Source: JAATGI01 sp036510675
Lineage (GTDB): Bacteria > Pseudomonadota > Alphaproteobacteria > ATCC43930 > CGMCC-115725
NCBI GenBank assembly: GCA_036510675.1
Contig: DATCDN010000138.1
Span: forward strand, 148,539-212,538
Length of the DNA stretch: 64,000 bases
Direction of reading: 5' to 3'
The translations under genes and the position numbers were made by a program. Positions within the stretch are counted from its first letter, which is position 1; each line of letters starts with the position of its first letter. Positions 45,200-54,888 of this stretch are shown here, one piece after another. The notes under the pieces are model-generated. The model saw only the letters and a list, made by a program, of their open reading frames with translations. It was not told where the DNA came from and searched no databases.

Positions 45200-46725
45200 C
45201 GCGACACGCCGCCCCCATTGCCACCGCGCTGGCGATCGCGCTCCTTGTCGCCTCGTGCGAGGTCGGGCCGAATTACTCGCGCCCGGCGGCGCCGGTGCCG
45301 ACGAGCTATAAGGAGCTTAAGGGCTGGAAGCCGGCGACGCCGCGCGATGCCGGCGCCAATCGGCCCTGGTGGTCGATCTATCGCGATCCGACGCTCGACA
45401 AGCTCGAGCGCCAGATCGCGATCTCCAACCAGAATCTGAAGGCTGCGGAGGCCGCCTATCGCCAGGCCCAGGCGCTAGTGGCGCAGGCGCAATCGCAACT
45501 CTATCCGACGGCGGCGATCAACGGCTCGGCGCAGCGCTCGGGGCCGCTCGGTCCGCAAAATCCCACCGCCGCGCGCGCCGCCGCGCGCGGCAATATCGGC
45601 ACGCAGAACCAATTCAATCTCACCGGCTCGGCCAGTTGGATGCCCGACATCTGGGGCAAGGTCCGGCGCACCATCGAGGGGCAACAGGCCAGCGCCCAGG
45701 CCAGCGCCGCCGATCTCGCCGCCGCGCGCCTCTCGGCCCAGACGACACTCGCGACCGATTATTTCACGCTGCGCGCGACCGACGAGCAGAAGCGCCTCCT
45801 CGATACGGCGGTGGTCGCCTTTACCGAATCGTTGAAAATCACCCAGAACCAGTTCGCGGTCGGCAACGCCGCCCTATCGGCGGTGCTGCAGGCCAAGACG
45901 CAATTGGAGCAGACCCAGTCCCAGGCGATCAGCACCGGCGTCGCGCGCAGCCAGCTCGAACATGCGATCGCGGTGCTGACCGGCATCCCGCCCGGTGATT
46001 TTTCCATCGCCGTGGCACCGATGCCGAGCTATGTGCCCGTGGTGCCGGCCGGCATGCCCTCCGCCTTGCTGGAGCGCCGACCCGATATCGCGGCGGCGGA
46101 GCGGACGATGCAGGCCGCCAATGCGCAGATCGGCGTCGCGGTCGCCGCCTATTATCCCGACGTCACCCTGTCGGCGTCGCTTGGCGTCGCCAGCGCCATG
46201 CTGGGCGATCTCTTCACCGCGTCGAGCGCGGCCTGGGCGATCGGCTCTTCGGTCAGCGAGACGGTGTTCGATGCCGGCCTGCGCGAGGCGCAGGTCGCGG
46301 CAGCCCGCGCCGTCTATGAGCAGGATATCGCGACCTATCGCCAGACCGTGCTGACGGCGTTTCAGCAGGTCGAGGACCAACTCGCGGCCTTGCGCATTCT
46401 CGCCGAGCAGGCGGTGGTGGAGGACGCCACCGTCAAGGACGCGCGCGAGGCCGAGCGGCTGACGCTGAACCAATATCTTGCCGGCACCGTCGCCTATACC
46501 AGTGTCATCATCGCCCAGACCACCGCGCTGACCAACGAGGAATCCGCGCTGACCATCCTGCAGAACCGGCTGATCGCCTCGGTCTCGCTGATCTCGGCGC
46601 TGGGCGGCGGCTGGACCATGACGGCGCTGCCGCGCGAATCGGAAATCAAGGGCACGCCCGCCGCCGGCGCCCCGATCGAGGAAACCAGCCCGTCATTGCT
46701 GCATGAATTGTTACCGTTCCTATGA
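45196..46725 (+). CDS. Outer-membrane efflux factor (NodT/OprM family lipoprotein)
   Basis: A 509-residue outer-membrane channel of the RND outer-membrane lipoprotein family. The signal peptide ends in the lipobox LLVASC (Cys at residue 21), so it is a lipoprotein; CEVGPNYSRPAAPVP is the family N-terminus. Two helical repeat halves follow (SASWMPDIWGKVRRTIEGQQ is the standard TolC-family motif). The start ATG overlaps the previous stop (ATGA), and its stop overlaps the MFS start, giving a tightly coupled operon. Confidence 0.92.
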   Translation: MTRHAAPIATALAIALLVASCEVGPNYSRPAAPVPTSYKELKGWKPATPRDAGANRPWWSIYRDPTLDKLERQIAISNQNLKAAEAAYRQAQALVAQAQSQLYPTAAINGSAQRSGPLGPQNPTAARAAARGNIGTQNQFNLTGSASWMPDIWGKVRRTIEGQQASAQASAADLAAARLSAQTTLATDYFTLRATDEQKRLLDTAVVAFTESLKITQNQFAVGNAALSAVLQAKTQLEQTQSQAISTGVARSQLEHAIAVLTGIPPGDFSIAVAPMPSYVPVVPAGMPSALLERRPDIAAAERTMQAANAQIGVAVAAYYPDVTLSASLGVASAMLGDLFTASSAAWAIGSSVSETVFDAGLREAQVAAARAVYEQDIATYRQTVLTAFQQVEDQLAALRILAEQAVVEDATVKDAREAERLTLNQYLAGTVAYTSVIIAQTTALTNEESALTILQNRLIASVSLISALGGGWTMTALPRESEIKGTPAAGAPIEETSPSLLHELLPFL

Positions 46726-47879
46726 CCCCGTCCGGGCGGCGGTGGAGTCTCGCCGCCGCCATTTCCTCGATCGCGGTGTTCGGCATCGGCATCGGCGTCG
46801 CGGCGCCGCTGATGTCGCTGATGCTGGAGGCGCGCGGCACCGACAGCTCGCTGACCGGCCTCAACGCCGCATCGGGATTCATCGGCGTCATCATCGGGCC
46901 GCTGCTGATGCCGCGGCTCATCGCGCGCTTCGGCTTCAAGCATTTCCTGCTGGCGGCGCTGCCCATGAGCCTGGTGCTGTTCGTGCTTCTGAAACCGCTC
47001 GACAGTCTCGGCGCCTGGTTCGTGCTGCGCTTTCTCGGCGGCCTGTGCGGGTCCGCGATTTTCGCCGCGACCGAAGCCTGGATCAGCCAGCTCGCCGGCG
47101 ACACCGGCCGCGGCCGCGTGATGGGAATCTATACCGCGTCGCTGGCCGCCGGCTTCGCCATCGGGCCGATCATCGTATCGCTGACCGGCATCGCGGGCTG
47201 GGCGCCATTCATCGCCTGCGCGATCATCGAGATCGTCGCCATGCTGCCGCTGCTCGCGGTGCCGGCCGGCGGCAGCCATGCCGAACTCGGCGCCGGCGCG
47301 CCGCCGGCGACCATGATGGCGCGAATGAAGCCGATCGTGCTGACCGTCATCATGTTCGCGATGTATGAAAGCGCCGTGGTGTCGCTGCTGCCGGTGTGGG
47401 GCGAGCGCGTCGGCCTGTCGCTGGCCGCCTCGGCGACGCTGATCTCGGCGGTGTTCGTCGGCGCCATCCTGCTGCAGATTCCAGTCGGCATTCTCTCCGA
47501 TTTCGCCGGCCGCCAGACCACCTTGCGCGTCTGCGCGGCGGTTGGCTTGGCCGGCGCGCTGCTCCTGCCCCTGCTGGCGGCGCACCCGACGTTGTTGCTG
47601 ATCGCGCTGTTGATCTGGGGCGGCTTCACCACCGGCCTTTATCCGGTGGCGCTGGCGATTATCGGCGATCGCTTTCGCGGCGCCGATCTGCTCAATGCCA
47701 ATGCCGGACTGGTGATCGCCTATGGCGTCGGCGCCTTCATCGGCCCGATCCTGGGCGGCGGCGCCATGGATGCATGGAACCCGCACGGGATCGCCGCGGT
47801 GCTCGCCCTGATGTTCGCGGCGCTGCTCGTCAGCACCTGGTGGCGCGGCGACAAGGCGCCGCCGGCACCGGCCCGTTAA
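46722..47879 (+). CDS. Major facilitator superfamily transporter
   Basis: A 385-residue MFS protein with 12 predicted helices. The motif A region is present as MPRLIARFGFKHFLLAALPM, with a second RFLGGLCGSAIFAATEAWIS segment; LSDFAGRQTTLRVCAAVGLAG is the copy in the second half. It resembles the YcaD-like subgroup. It is encoded last in the five-gene overlapping export operon, so it may feed or complement the tripartite pump. The substrate is unknown. Confidence 0.88.
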   Translation: MTPSGRRWSLAAAISSIAVFGIGIGVAAPLMSLMLEARGTDSSLTGLNAASGFIGVIIGPLLMPRLIARFGFKHFLLAALPMSLVLFVLLKPLDSLGAWFVLRFLGGLCGSAIFAATEAWISQLAGDTGRGRVMGIYTASLAAGFAIGPIIVSLTGIAGWAPFIACAIIEIVAMLPLLAVPAGGSHAELGAGAPPATMMARMKPIVLTVIMFAMYESAVVSLLPVWGERVGLSLAASATLISAVFVGAILLQIPVGILSDFAGRQTTLRVCAAVGLAGALLLPLLAAHPTLLLIALLIWGGFTTGLYPVALAIIGDRFRGADLLNANAGLVIAYGVGAFIGPILGGGAMDAWNPHGIAAVLALMFAALLVSTWWRGDKAPPAPAR

Positions 47880-47880
47880 T

Positions 47881-48174
47881 CTACGGGACGCACACCAGAT
47901 CGGCCATCTGGCGATAGCTGGTGATCGTGGTCATGCACAGTTCCATCTGCTGGGCCGGCTCGGAGTGCCGCACATTGTCCGCCATCATATCGAGGACGTG
48001 ATTGATTCGAACCTTCACATCCTCGCTCGTCCCCTTCGGAATGCAGGCACGCGCATCGGCGATCAGGTTCTTGCACCCGGCCGGCAGCGCGTGCGCCGGC
48101 GGGTCTTCGGCAAGGGCCGGCGCCGCGATGGCCAGCAGGGCGGCGGCGGCGGCAGCGAACATCAGGTGTTTCAT
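47881..48174 (-). CDS. Small exported Cys-containing protein
   Basis: A 97-residue protein with a signal peptide (MKHLMFAAAAAALLAIAAPA, cleavage after LAE region near residue 22). The mature part has four cysteines (AGCKNLIADARACIP, MELCMTTI, DLVCVP) that could form two disulfides. No domain recognised. It is convergent with the MFS gene (1-base gap) and divergent from the brnTA promoter. Confidence 0.65.
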   Translation of the reverse strand: MKHLMFAAAAAALLAIAAPALAEDPPAHALPAGCKNLIADARACIPKGTSEDVKVRINHVLDMMADNVRHSEPAQQMELCMTTITSYRQMADLVCVP

Positions 48175-48263
48175 CGGCGCCACTCTATCGTTCTCGCGTG
48201 GCACTCGCCAGTCCTTCCAAACTCCGACCGCCCGTTCCGAAGATTTACAAACGGCAAATTTTT

Positions 48264-48285
48264 GTATATATATCGATATATATAC
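48264..48285. promoter_or_regulatory. Perfect 22-bp palindrome, candidate BrnA operator and promoter
   Basis: The half-site GTATATATATC is followed directly by its exact inverse GATATATATAC, giving a perfect 22-bp palindrome in a GC-rich genome. It is 16 bases upstream of the brnT start. BrnA, the antitoxin, is known in Brucella to repress its own promoter by binding an inverted repeat overlapping the promoter; the TA-rich core can double as a -10 region. Confidence 0.7.
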
Positions 48286-48301
48286 TGGCGGCGCGGCGGC
48301 G

Positions 48302-48595
48302 GTGACCGAATTCGAATACGATCCTGCCAAAAACGACGCCAATCTGCAAAAGCACGGGATCGATTTCGACCAGGCACGGCGGATTTGGCAGGACATCGTC
48401 GTGGAATTTCAGGATTCGCGATTCAATTATGGCGAACAGCGTATGATTGCGCTCGGCAGGATCGATGGCCGCGTTATCGTCGCGGTTTATACATGGCGCG
48501 GCAAAGCCCGGCGTCTTATCTCCGCCAGGAAGGCAAACTCGAATGAACGCAAAATCTATCAGGCAGCCCTCGCCGGCACCTCGGGCGACGCGTAA
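48302..48595 (+). CDS. brnT: BrnT family toxin
   Basis: A 97-residue RelE-fold ribonuclease toxin of the BrnT (DUF497) family, beginning TEFEYDPAKNDANLQKHGID and ending RRLISARKANSNERKIY. The gene order toxin-first is characteristic of brnTA. I chose the GTG at 48302, because the family begins exactly there and no ATG is in the right place; the longer open frame runs through the operator. It overlaps brnA by 53 bases. Confidence 0.93.
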   Translation: MTEFEYDPAKNDANLQKHGIDFDQARRIWQDIVVEFQDSRFNYGEQRMIALGRIDGRVIVAVYTWRGKARRLISARKANSNERKIYQAALAGTSGDA

Positions 48596-48848
48596 GCCGG
48601 ATTGGCGCCGTTTCGACGCCCTGACCGACCGAGACATTGCCGGCGCCGTGGTAGCCGATCCGGACGCGGCGCCGCTGCTGCGGCCGTCGTGGCTCAAAAA
48701 GGCCAAACTGGTGCTGCCCGCCGACAAGGAACTGATCAGCATTCGCCTCGACAAGGATGTCCTCGATCATTTTCGCGCGCGGCGGCGATATCAATCGCGG
48801 ATCAATGCCATTCTGCGCATGGTGATGGAGGAGGAGAAGACGAAGTGA
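48543..48848 (+). CDS. brnA: BrnA family antitoxin
   Basis: A 101-residue antitoxin. The C-terminal ELISIRLDKDVLDHFRARRR, YQSRINAILRMVMEEE is the ribbon-helix-helix DNA-binding domain of BrnA, and WRRFDALTDRDIAGAVVADP is the N-terminal toxin-binding region. The start ATG at 48543 lies inside brnT. A degenerate second brnA is at 61285-61589. It should neutralise BrnT and repress the operon through the palindrome upstream. Confidence 0.93.
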   Translation: MNAKSIRQPSPAPRATRKPDWRRFDALTDRDIAGAVVADPDAAPLLRPSWLKKAKLVLPADKELISIRLDKDVLDHFRARRRYQSRINAILRMVMEEEKTK

Positions 48849-48912
48849 TGCGTGTTCCGGCAGCCGGCGGTCAAGGTTGGCAAACGACGCGCCATCATCC
48901 TATTTTAGGGTC

Positions 48913-51051
<2,139 letters not shown>

Positions 51052-51072
51052 CTCTCGTCTTGTCCGCTTTCC

Positions 51073-51165
51073 CGTCTTGCCCCGGCTTGGCCGGGGCATC
51101 CACGAATTTTGTTTCGACCGCGACGAACCAATTCGTGGATGGCCCGCCTTCGCGGGCCAAGACGA
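51073..51165 (+). repeat. Dispersed repeat (type D), second copy
   Basis: It begins CGTCTTGCCCCGGC, TTGGCCGGGGCATCCACGAAT and ends ATTCGTGGATGGCCCGCC, TTCGCGGGCCAAGACG, nearly identical to 30711-30807 in the ends but different in the centre. It fills the gap between uvrB and the SDR gene. Confidence 0.8.
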
Positions 51166-51222
51166 TTTTGAACAGCCGCGCGGGGGTTGATCAGTCAATG
51201 CTGACTGATAGACAATGCATAG

Positions 51223-51996
51223 ATGCCTCTCAATTATCCCAAGACCGCGCTGGTCACTGGCGCGGGGAAACGCATCGGGCGCGCCATCGCGCTGGGCCTC
51301 GCCGCGGATGGCTGGGCGGTCGCGGTGCATTACGGCGCCTCGCGGATCGAGGCGGAGGCGGTGGTCGCCGGCATCGCCGCGCGTGGCGGCAAGGCGGTGG
51401 CGCTGCACGCCGATCTCGCGCGCGAGGAACAAGTCGCGCCGCTGATCGGGCGCGCCGTCGCCGCGCTCGGTCCCGTTGGCTGCCTCGTCAACAGCGCCTC
51501 GATCTTCGAAAACGAACTGGCCCTCGATGTCACCCGCGATAGCTGGGACCGGCACCTCGCCGTCAATCTGCGCGCGCCGTTCGTCCTCAGTCAGGAATTC
51601 GCGCGCCAACTGCCCGAGGACCGCCATGGCTGCATCGTCAACATGCTGGACGAGCGGGTGTGGAGCCTGACGCCCTATTTCTTTTCCTATACCGTATCCA
51701 AAGCAGCGCTGTGGACCATCACCCAGACGCTGGCAATGGCGCTGGCGCCGCGCATCCGCGTCAACGGCATCGGCCCCGGCCCGACCCTGCCCAGCCCGCG
51801 CCAGACCGAAGCGCAGTTTCAACGCCAGGAAAGCCTGATGCCGCTGATGCGCGGCACCACGCCCGAGGAAATCGCGGCGGCGGTCAAATTCATCCTCGCC
51901 GCCCCGGCGCTGACGGGGCAGATGATTGCCCTCGATGGCGGCCAGCATCTCGGCTGGGCACAAATGGCCGAGCGCAACAAGCCGCCCGAGGAATAG
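51223..51996 (+). CDS. Pteridine-reductase-like short-chain dehydrogenase
   Basis: A 257-residue SDR. The nucleotide-binding motif is TGAGKRIGRAIA, with the Arg of the TGxxxRxG form seen in pteridine reductases (PTR1/FolM) instead of the usual TGxxxGIG. The catalytic region reads NMLDERVWSLTPYFFSYTVSK, with Asp in place of the SDR Ser plus the Tyr and Lys, again as in PTR1 (NMVDAM). This suggests NADPH-dependent reduction of dihydropterin or dihydrofolate. It precedes the FAD oxidoreductase gene by 67 bases. Confidence 0.85.
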   Translation: MPLNYPKTALVTGAGKRIGRAIALGLAADGWAVAVHYGASRIEAEAVVAGIAARGGKAVALHADLAREEQVAPLIGRAVAALGPVGCLVNSASIFENELALDVTRDSWDRHLAVNLRAPFVLSQEFARQLPEDRHGCIVNMLDERVWSLTPYFFSYTVSKAALWTITQTLAMALAPRIRVNGIGPGPTLPSPRQTEAQFQRQESLMPLMRGTTPEEIAAAVKFILAAPALTGQMIALDGGQHLGWAQMAERNKPPEE

Positions 51997-52063
51997 CGCG
52001 CGCGGCCACCTTTGTGGCAATGTCTCATCCGCCCGTTCGCCCGCTGTCAGTAGACGAGGTCCC

Positions 52064-53521
52064 ATGTCCGAATCCGAATCACCCAAGGTCCGCAGCGTCA
52101 CCCAGACACCGGATCGCTTCCTCGGCTCCGATCTGTTTGAATCGGCGCGTCACACGCTGCCGCCACGCAACGGCAGCGGCGTCCATCGCGAGCCGGCGCG
52201 CGATGTTCCCATCTATCATCGCTGCGACGTGCTGGTGGTCGGCGGCGGCCCGTCCGGCACCGCCGCCGCCTATGCCGCCGCGCGCGCCGGCGCCGATGTC
52301 GCGCTGTTGGAGCGCTATAATCATCTCGGCGGACTTTCGACCGGCGGCCTCGTCATCTGGATCGACCGGATGACCGACTGGGACGGAAAACAGGTGATCC
52401 GCGGCTTCGCCGAGGATGTGCTCGACCGGTTCCCACGCGAGGTCGTCGCCGGCCCGGCGCGCGAGGATTGGGGCTCGCGCGATCCCGAGAAGGCGGCCTA
52501 TTGGGGACAGCGTACCTCGGCCTTTCACGGCATCGTCTCCTGGGCGCCGACCATCGATCCCGAGCGGCTGAAGCTGATCTCGCAGGAGATGCTGCTCGAG
52601 GCCGGCGTGCGTCTCGTCTTCCACAGCTGGGCGGCGCTGCCGATCGTCGAGGAAGGGCGCGTCACCGGCGTGGTGTTCGAGAGCAAATCCGGCCGCCAGG
52701 CGCTGATGGCCAAGGTGGTGATCGATGCGACCGGCGACGGCGACATCTTCGCGCGCGCCGGCGCCGCCTTCGATACCGACATCGAGGAAGGCGATGTCCA
52801 TCACAGCATGAACACGGCATTCATGCTGGCCGGGGTCGACATGAACCGCTGGCTGGCGTTTCGCCGGGGCGAGCCGGAGAAATTCGCGGAATTCATGAAG
52901 CTGGGGCGCGAGCAGCTCGGCTTCTTTCAGCCGCCCTATGTCTCCTGGCGCAACGACATCGCGCTGTTTTTGGGGCCGCGCCAGTCGGGCCTGTCGGCGC
53001 TCGATATCGACGACATGACCGAGGTGGAAATTCGCTCGCATCGCTTCATGCTGCGCCATTGCGATTTCTTCCGCGCCAATGCGCCGGGGTTCGAGCATGC
53101 CTTCATGATGGAAAGCGCGCCGCAGCTCGGCGTTCGTCATACGCGCCGCCTCGCCGGCGTATCGCGCGTCGAGCGCGGCCAGTGGAGCGCGGGCGTTCCC
53201 TTCGCCGACGAGATTGGCGTCAGCCCCTCGGTCTCGCCGAAATTCCCGGTCATCTCGGTGCCTTATGGCGCGCTGGTGCCGGCGAAACTCGACGGGCTGC
53301 TGGCGTGCGGCCGGCATCTCTCCTGCGATGCCAACAGCCACGGCTTCCTGCGCGAGATTCCGCAATGCTGGCTGACCGGACAGGCCGCCGGTGCCGCCGC
53401 CGCGCTCGCCGCCAATGCGGGGGTGCAGCCGCGCCGCGTGGATATCAAGGCACTCCAGCGGACGCTGCGGGCGCAAGGCGTGTTCGTGCGCGAGCACGCC
53501 CCGGCGCCGGTCGCCTCATAG
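52064..53521 (+). CDS. FAD-dependent oxidoreductase (PF12831-type)
   Basis: A 485-residue flavoprotein. The Rossmann FAD motif DVLVVGGGPSGTAAAYAAARAG is at about residues 50-70 and GLSTGGLVIWIDRM follows. VVIDATGDGDIFARAGAAFD is the second FAD-contact motif (ATGDG), and CDANSHGFLREIPQCWLTGQ the C-terminal FAD loop with conserved Cys. It belongs to a family of predicted FAD dehydrogenases; substrate unknown. The ATG at 52064 has a weak ribosome binding site (GAGGTCCC). Confidence 0.85.
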   Translation: MSESESPKVRSVTQTPDRFLGSDLFESARHTLPPRNGSGVHREPARDVPIYHRCDVLVVGGGPSGTAAAYAAARAGADVALLERYNHLGGLSTGGLVIWIDRMTDWDGKQVIRGFAEDVLDRFPREVVAGPAREDWGSRDPEKAAYWGQRTSAFHGIVSWAPTIDPERLKLISQEMLLEAGVRLVFHSWAALPIVEEGRVTGVVFESKSGRQALMAKVVIDATGDGDIFARAGAAFDTDIEEGDVHHSMNTAFMLAGVDMNRWLAFRRGEPEKFAEFMKLGREQLGFFQPPYVSWRNDIALFLGPRQSGLSALDIDDMTEVEIRSHRFMLRHCDFFRANAPGFEHAFMMESAPQLGVRHTRRLAGVSRVERGQWSAGVPFADEIGVSPSVSPKFPVISVPYGALVPAKLDGLLACGRHLSCDANSHGFLREIPQCWLTGQAAGAAAALAANAGVQPRRVDIKALQRTLRAQGVFVREHAPAPVAS

Positions 53522-53547
53522 GCTCGGGCGCGGCCCGCCGCGCCGGG

Positions 53548-54234
53548 GTGAGGCGGCGGTCGATCCTGCGCGGGCTGATCCGGCTCGCGCTGCGGATCGT
53601 CATCGTCATCGTGGTCTTCATCATGGCGCTGCTCCTGGTCTATCGCTGGGTTGGCCCGCCGATCACGCCACTGATGCTGATCCGCCTGCCGGAGGCCGGA
53701 CGCATCGACCGCCAGGCCGTGCCGCTGTCCGCCATCTCCCCCGAGTTGCAGCATGCGGTCATCGCGTCGGAGGACAATCGCTTCTGCCGCCATCACGGCA
53801 TCGATTGGGGGGCCGTCTCCGACGCGGTCGGCGAATACGATGCCGAGGGGCGGCTGCGCGGCGCCAGCACCATTACCATGCAGGTGGCGCGCAACCTGTT
53901 CCTGTGGCCGGGCGGCGGCTTTTTCCGCAAGAGCATCGAGGCCGCGCTCGCCTTGACCATCGACGCGCTGTGGCCGAAACGGCGCATCCTCGAGGTCTAT
54001 CTCAACATCGCGGAATGGGGCAACGGGATCTATGGCGCGGAGGCGGCGTCGCGCGGCTATTTCCACGGCGCCGCGTCGCGTCTCTCCCGGCACGATGCCG
54101 CCCTGCTCGCCGCCGTGCTGCCGAACCCAAGGCACTGGTCGCCCGCCCACCCGACGCGCTATGTCGCCGACCGCGCGGCGGTGATCGCCACGCGCATCCC
54201 GACATTGGACAGCTATTACGATTGTTTGCGCTGA
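53548..54234 (+). CDS. mtgA: Monofunctional biosynthetic peptidoglycan transglycosylase
   Basis: A 228-residue membrane-anchored glycosyltransferase of family 51. A GTG start is chosen (VRRRSILRGLIRLALRIVIV); no ATG precedes the N-terminal TM helix (about residues 12-34). The catalytic Glu75 is in IASEDNRFCRHHG, followed by GASTITMQVARNLFLW, RKSIEAALALTIDALWPKRR and VYLNIAEWGNGIYG, the other GT51 motifs. It polymerises lipid II into glycan strands in the periplasm. It starts 26 bases after the FAD oxidoreductase stop. Confidence 0.95.
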   Translation: MRRRSILRGLIRLALRIVIVIVVFIMALLLVYRWVGPPITPLMLIRLPEAGRIDRQAVPLSAISPELQHAVIASEDNRFCRHHGIDWGAVSDAVGEYDAEGRLRGASTITMQVARNLFLWPGGGFFRKSIEAALALTIDALWPKRRILEVYLNIAEWGNGIYGAEAASRGYFHGAASRLSRHDAALLAAVLPNPRHWSPAHPTRYVADRAAVIATRIPTLDSYYDCLR

Positions 54235-54282
54235 TAATTGGCTTTAATTGGCTTCCTTTTCGGCTGGTTTTTCGCGGAAATC

Positions 54283-54311
54283 CGCCAAAAATTGGGTTCG
54301 TTTGGCGAAAA
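54283..54311 (+). repeat. Dispersed ATTGGGTTCGTTYGGC motif, copy 1
   Basis: The core AAAATTGGGTTCGTTTGGCG followed by AAAA recurs, inverted, at 63963-63990 as AAATTGGGTTCGTTCGGCAA. CGCCAAA/TTTGGCG makes it a potential hairpin. It appears to be an intergenic repeat family. Confidence 0.6.
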
Positions 54312-54364
54312 CCATTTTTTCGTCGGCTCGCCCCGTACCGCCGCCGCCTCGATGTTTCATATTG

Positions 54365-54379
54365 GAACATATAAAGAAC
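54365..54379 (+). promoter_or_regulatory. Candidate LexA/SOS box (GAAC-N7-GAAC)
   Basis: GAACATATAAAGAAC matches the alphaproteobacterial LexA direct-repeat consensus (GTTC-N7-GTTC, here as GAAC-N7-GAAC), and the spacer contains TATAAA, which could be a -10. A third GAAC follows after eight bases. It faces the lipoprotein gene at 54544 but is 165 bases from its start. Confidence 0.5.
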
Positions 54380-54543
54380 ATTACAAGGAACCATCACCGC
54401 CGATGCGCGCCACTCTTTCGCGGCCATCTAGGGCCGCTGGCGTGGTAGCGTGTAGCCGCGATACTTATTGAACCGAGGAACTGCCGCAAACCGCACCCGT
54501 GGCGCGGTTTGAATTAACCTGCGCCGCCCGGCATGATGGGGCG

Positions 54544-54888
54544 ATGATACGGATTCTCCCCCTCCTCGCCGTCGCGGCGCTTGGCCTGACCGCCGCCGCC
54601 TGCGACATCGACCGGCCGCCGGCTTTGCGCAATACCGGCCTCGGCGACCGGTGCGCCGACTATATGCGGCTATCCTATCCGGGCGCCAAGATCGAAATGA
54701 GCCTCAAGCATGTCGAGGTCGCGACCACGGAAAGCGGCCAGCTCGGCCTGATGGTCGTCGATGTCACCGGCGTGCGGCCCGACATCCCCGCCAGCGGCGG
54801 CTTCCTCGCCCGCGAGGTGGCGGCGCGCTGCCGCTTCGAAAACGGCATCCTGACCCAGTTTCGCTGGACCAAGGGGCCTCATCGCTAA
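54544..54888 (+). CDS. Small putative lipoprotein
   Basis: A 114-residue protein with a lipoprotein signal (MIRILPLLAVAALGLTAAAC, Cys20 as the lipobox). The mature part (DIDRPPALRNTGLGDRCADYMRLSYPG...) has two further Cys residues and no recognised domain. It overlaps the convergent meaB gene by four bases. It could be regulated by the LexA-type box upstream, but this is only positional. Confidence 0.65.
   Translation: MIRILPLLAVAALGLTAAACDIDRPPALRNTGLGDRCADYMRLSYPGAKIEMSLKHVEVATTESGQLGLMVVDVTGVRPDIPASGGFLAREVAARCRFENGILTQFRWTKGPHR

Larger units (their letters stand above)
54235..54543. other. 309-base intergenic region with dispersed motif and LexA-type box
   Basis: It holds a dispersed motif (54283-54311, see next entry), which forms a CGCCAAA/TTTGGCG hairpin with a nearby T-run that may terminate mtgA, and an AT-rich stretch with GAAC repeats (54365-54391). 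A 22-codon ATG frame (54403-54471) follows the GAAC repeats, but I cannot support it as a gene. No larger open frame with family similarity is present. Confidence 0.6.

Noticed and set aside
54403..54471. 22-codon frame after the LexA-type box
   Set aside because: No conserved sequence or hydrophobic segment and a poorly spaced ribosome binding site; kept only as a possibility in the findings.
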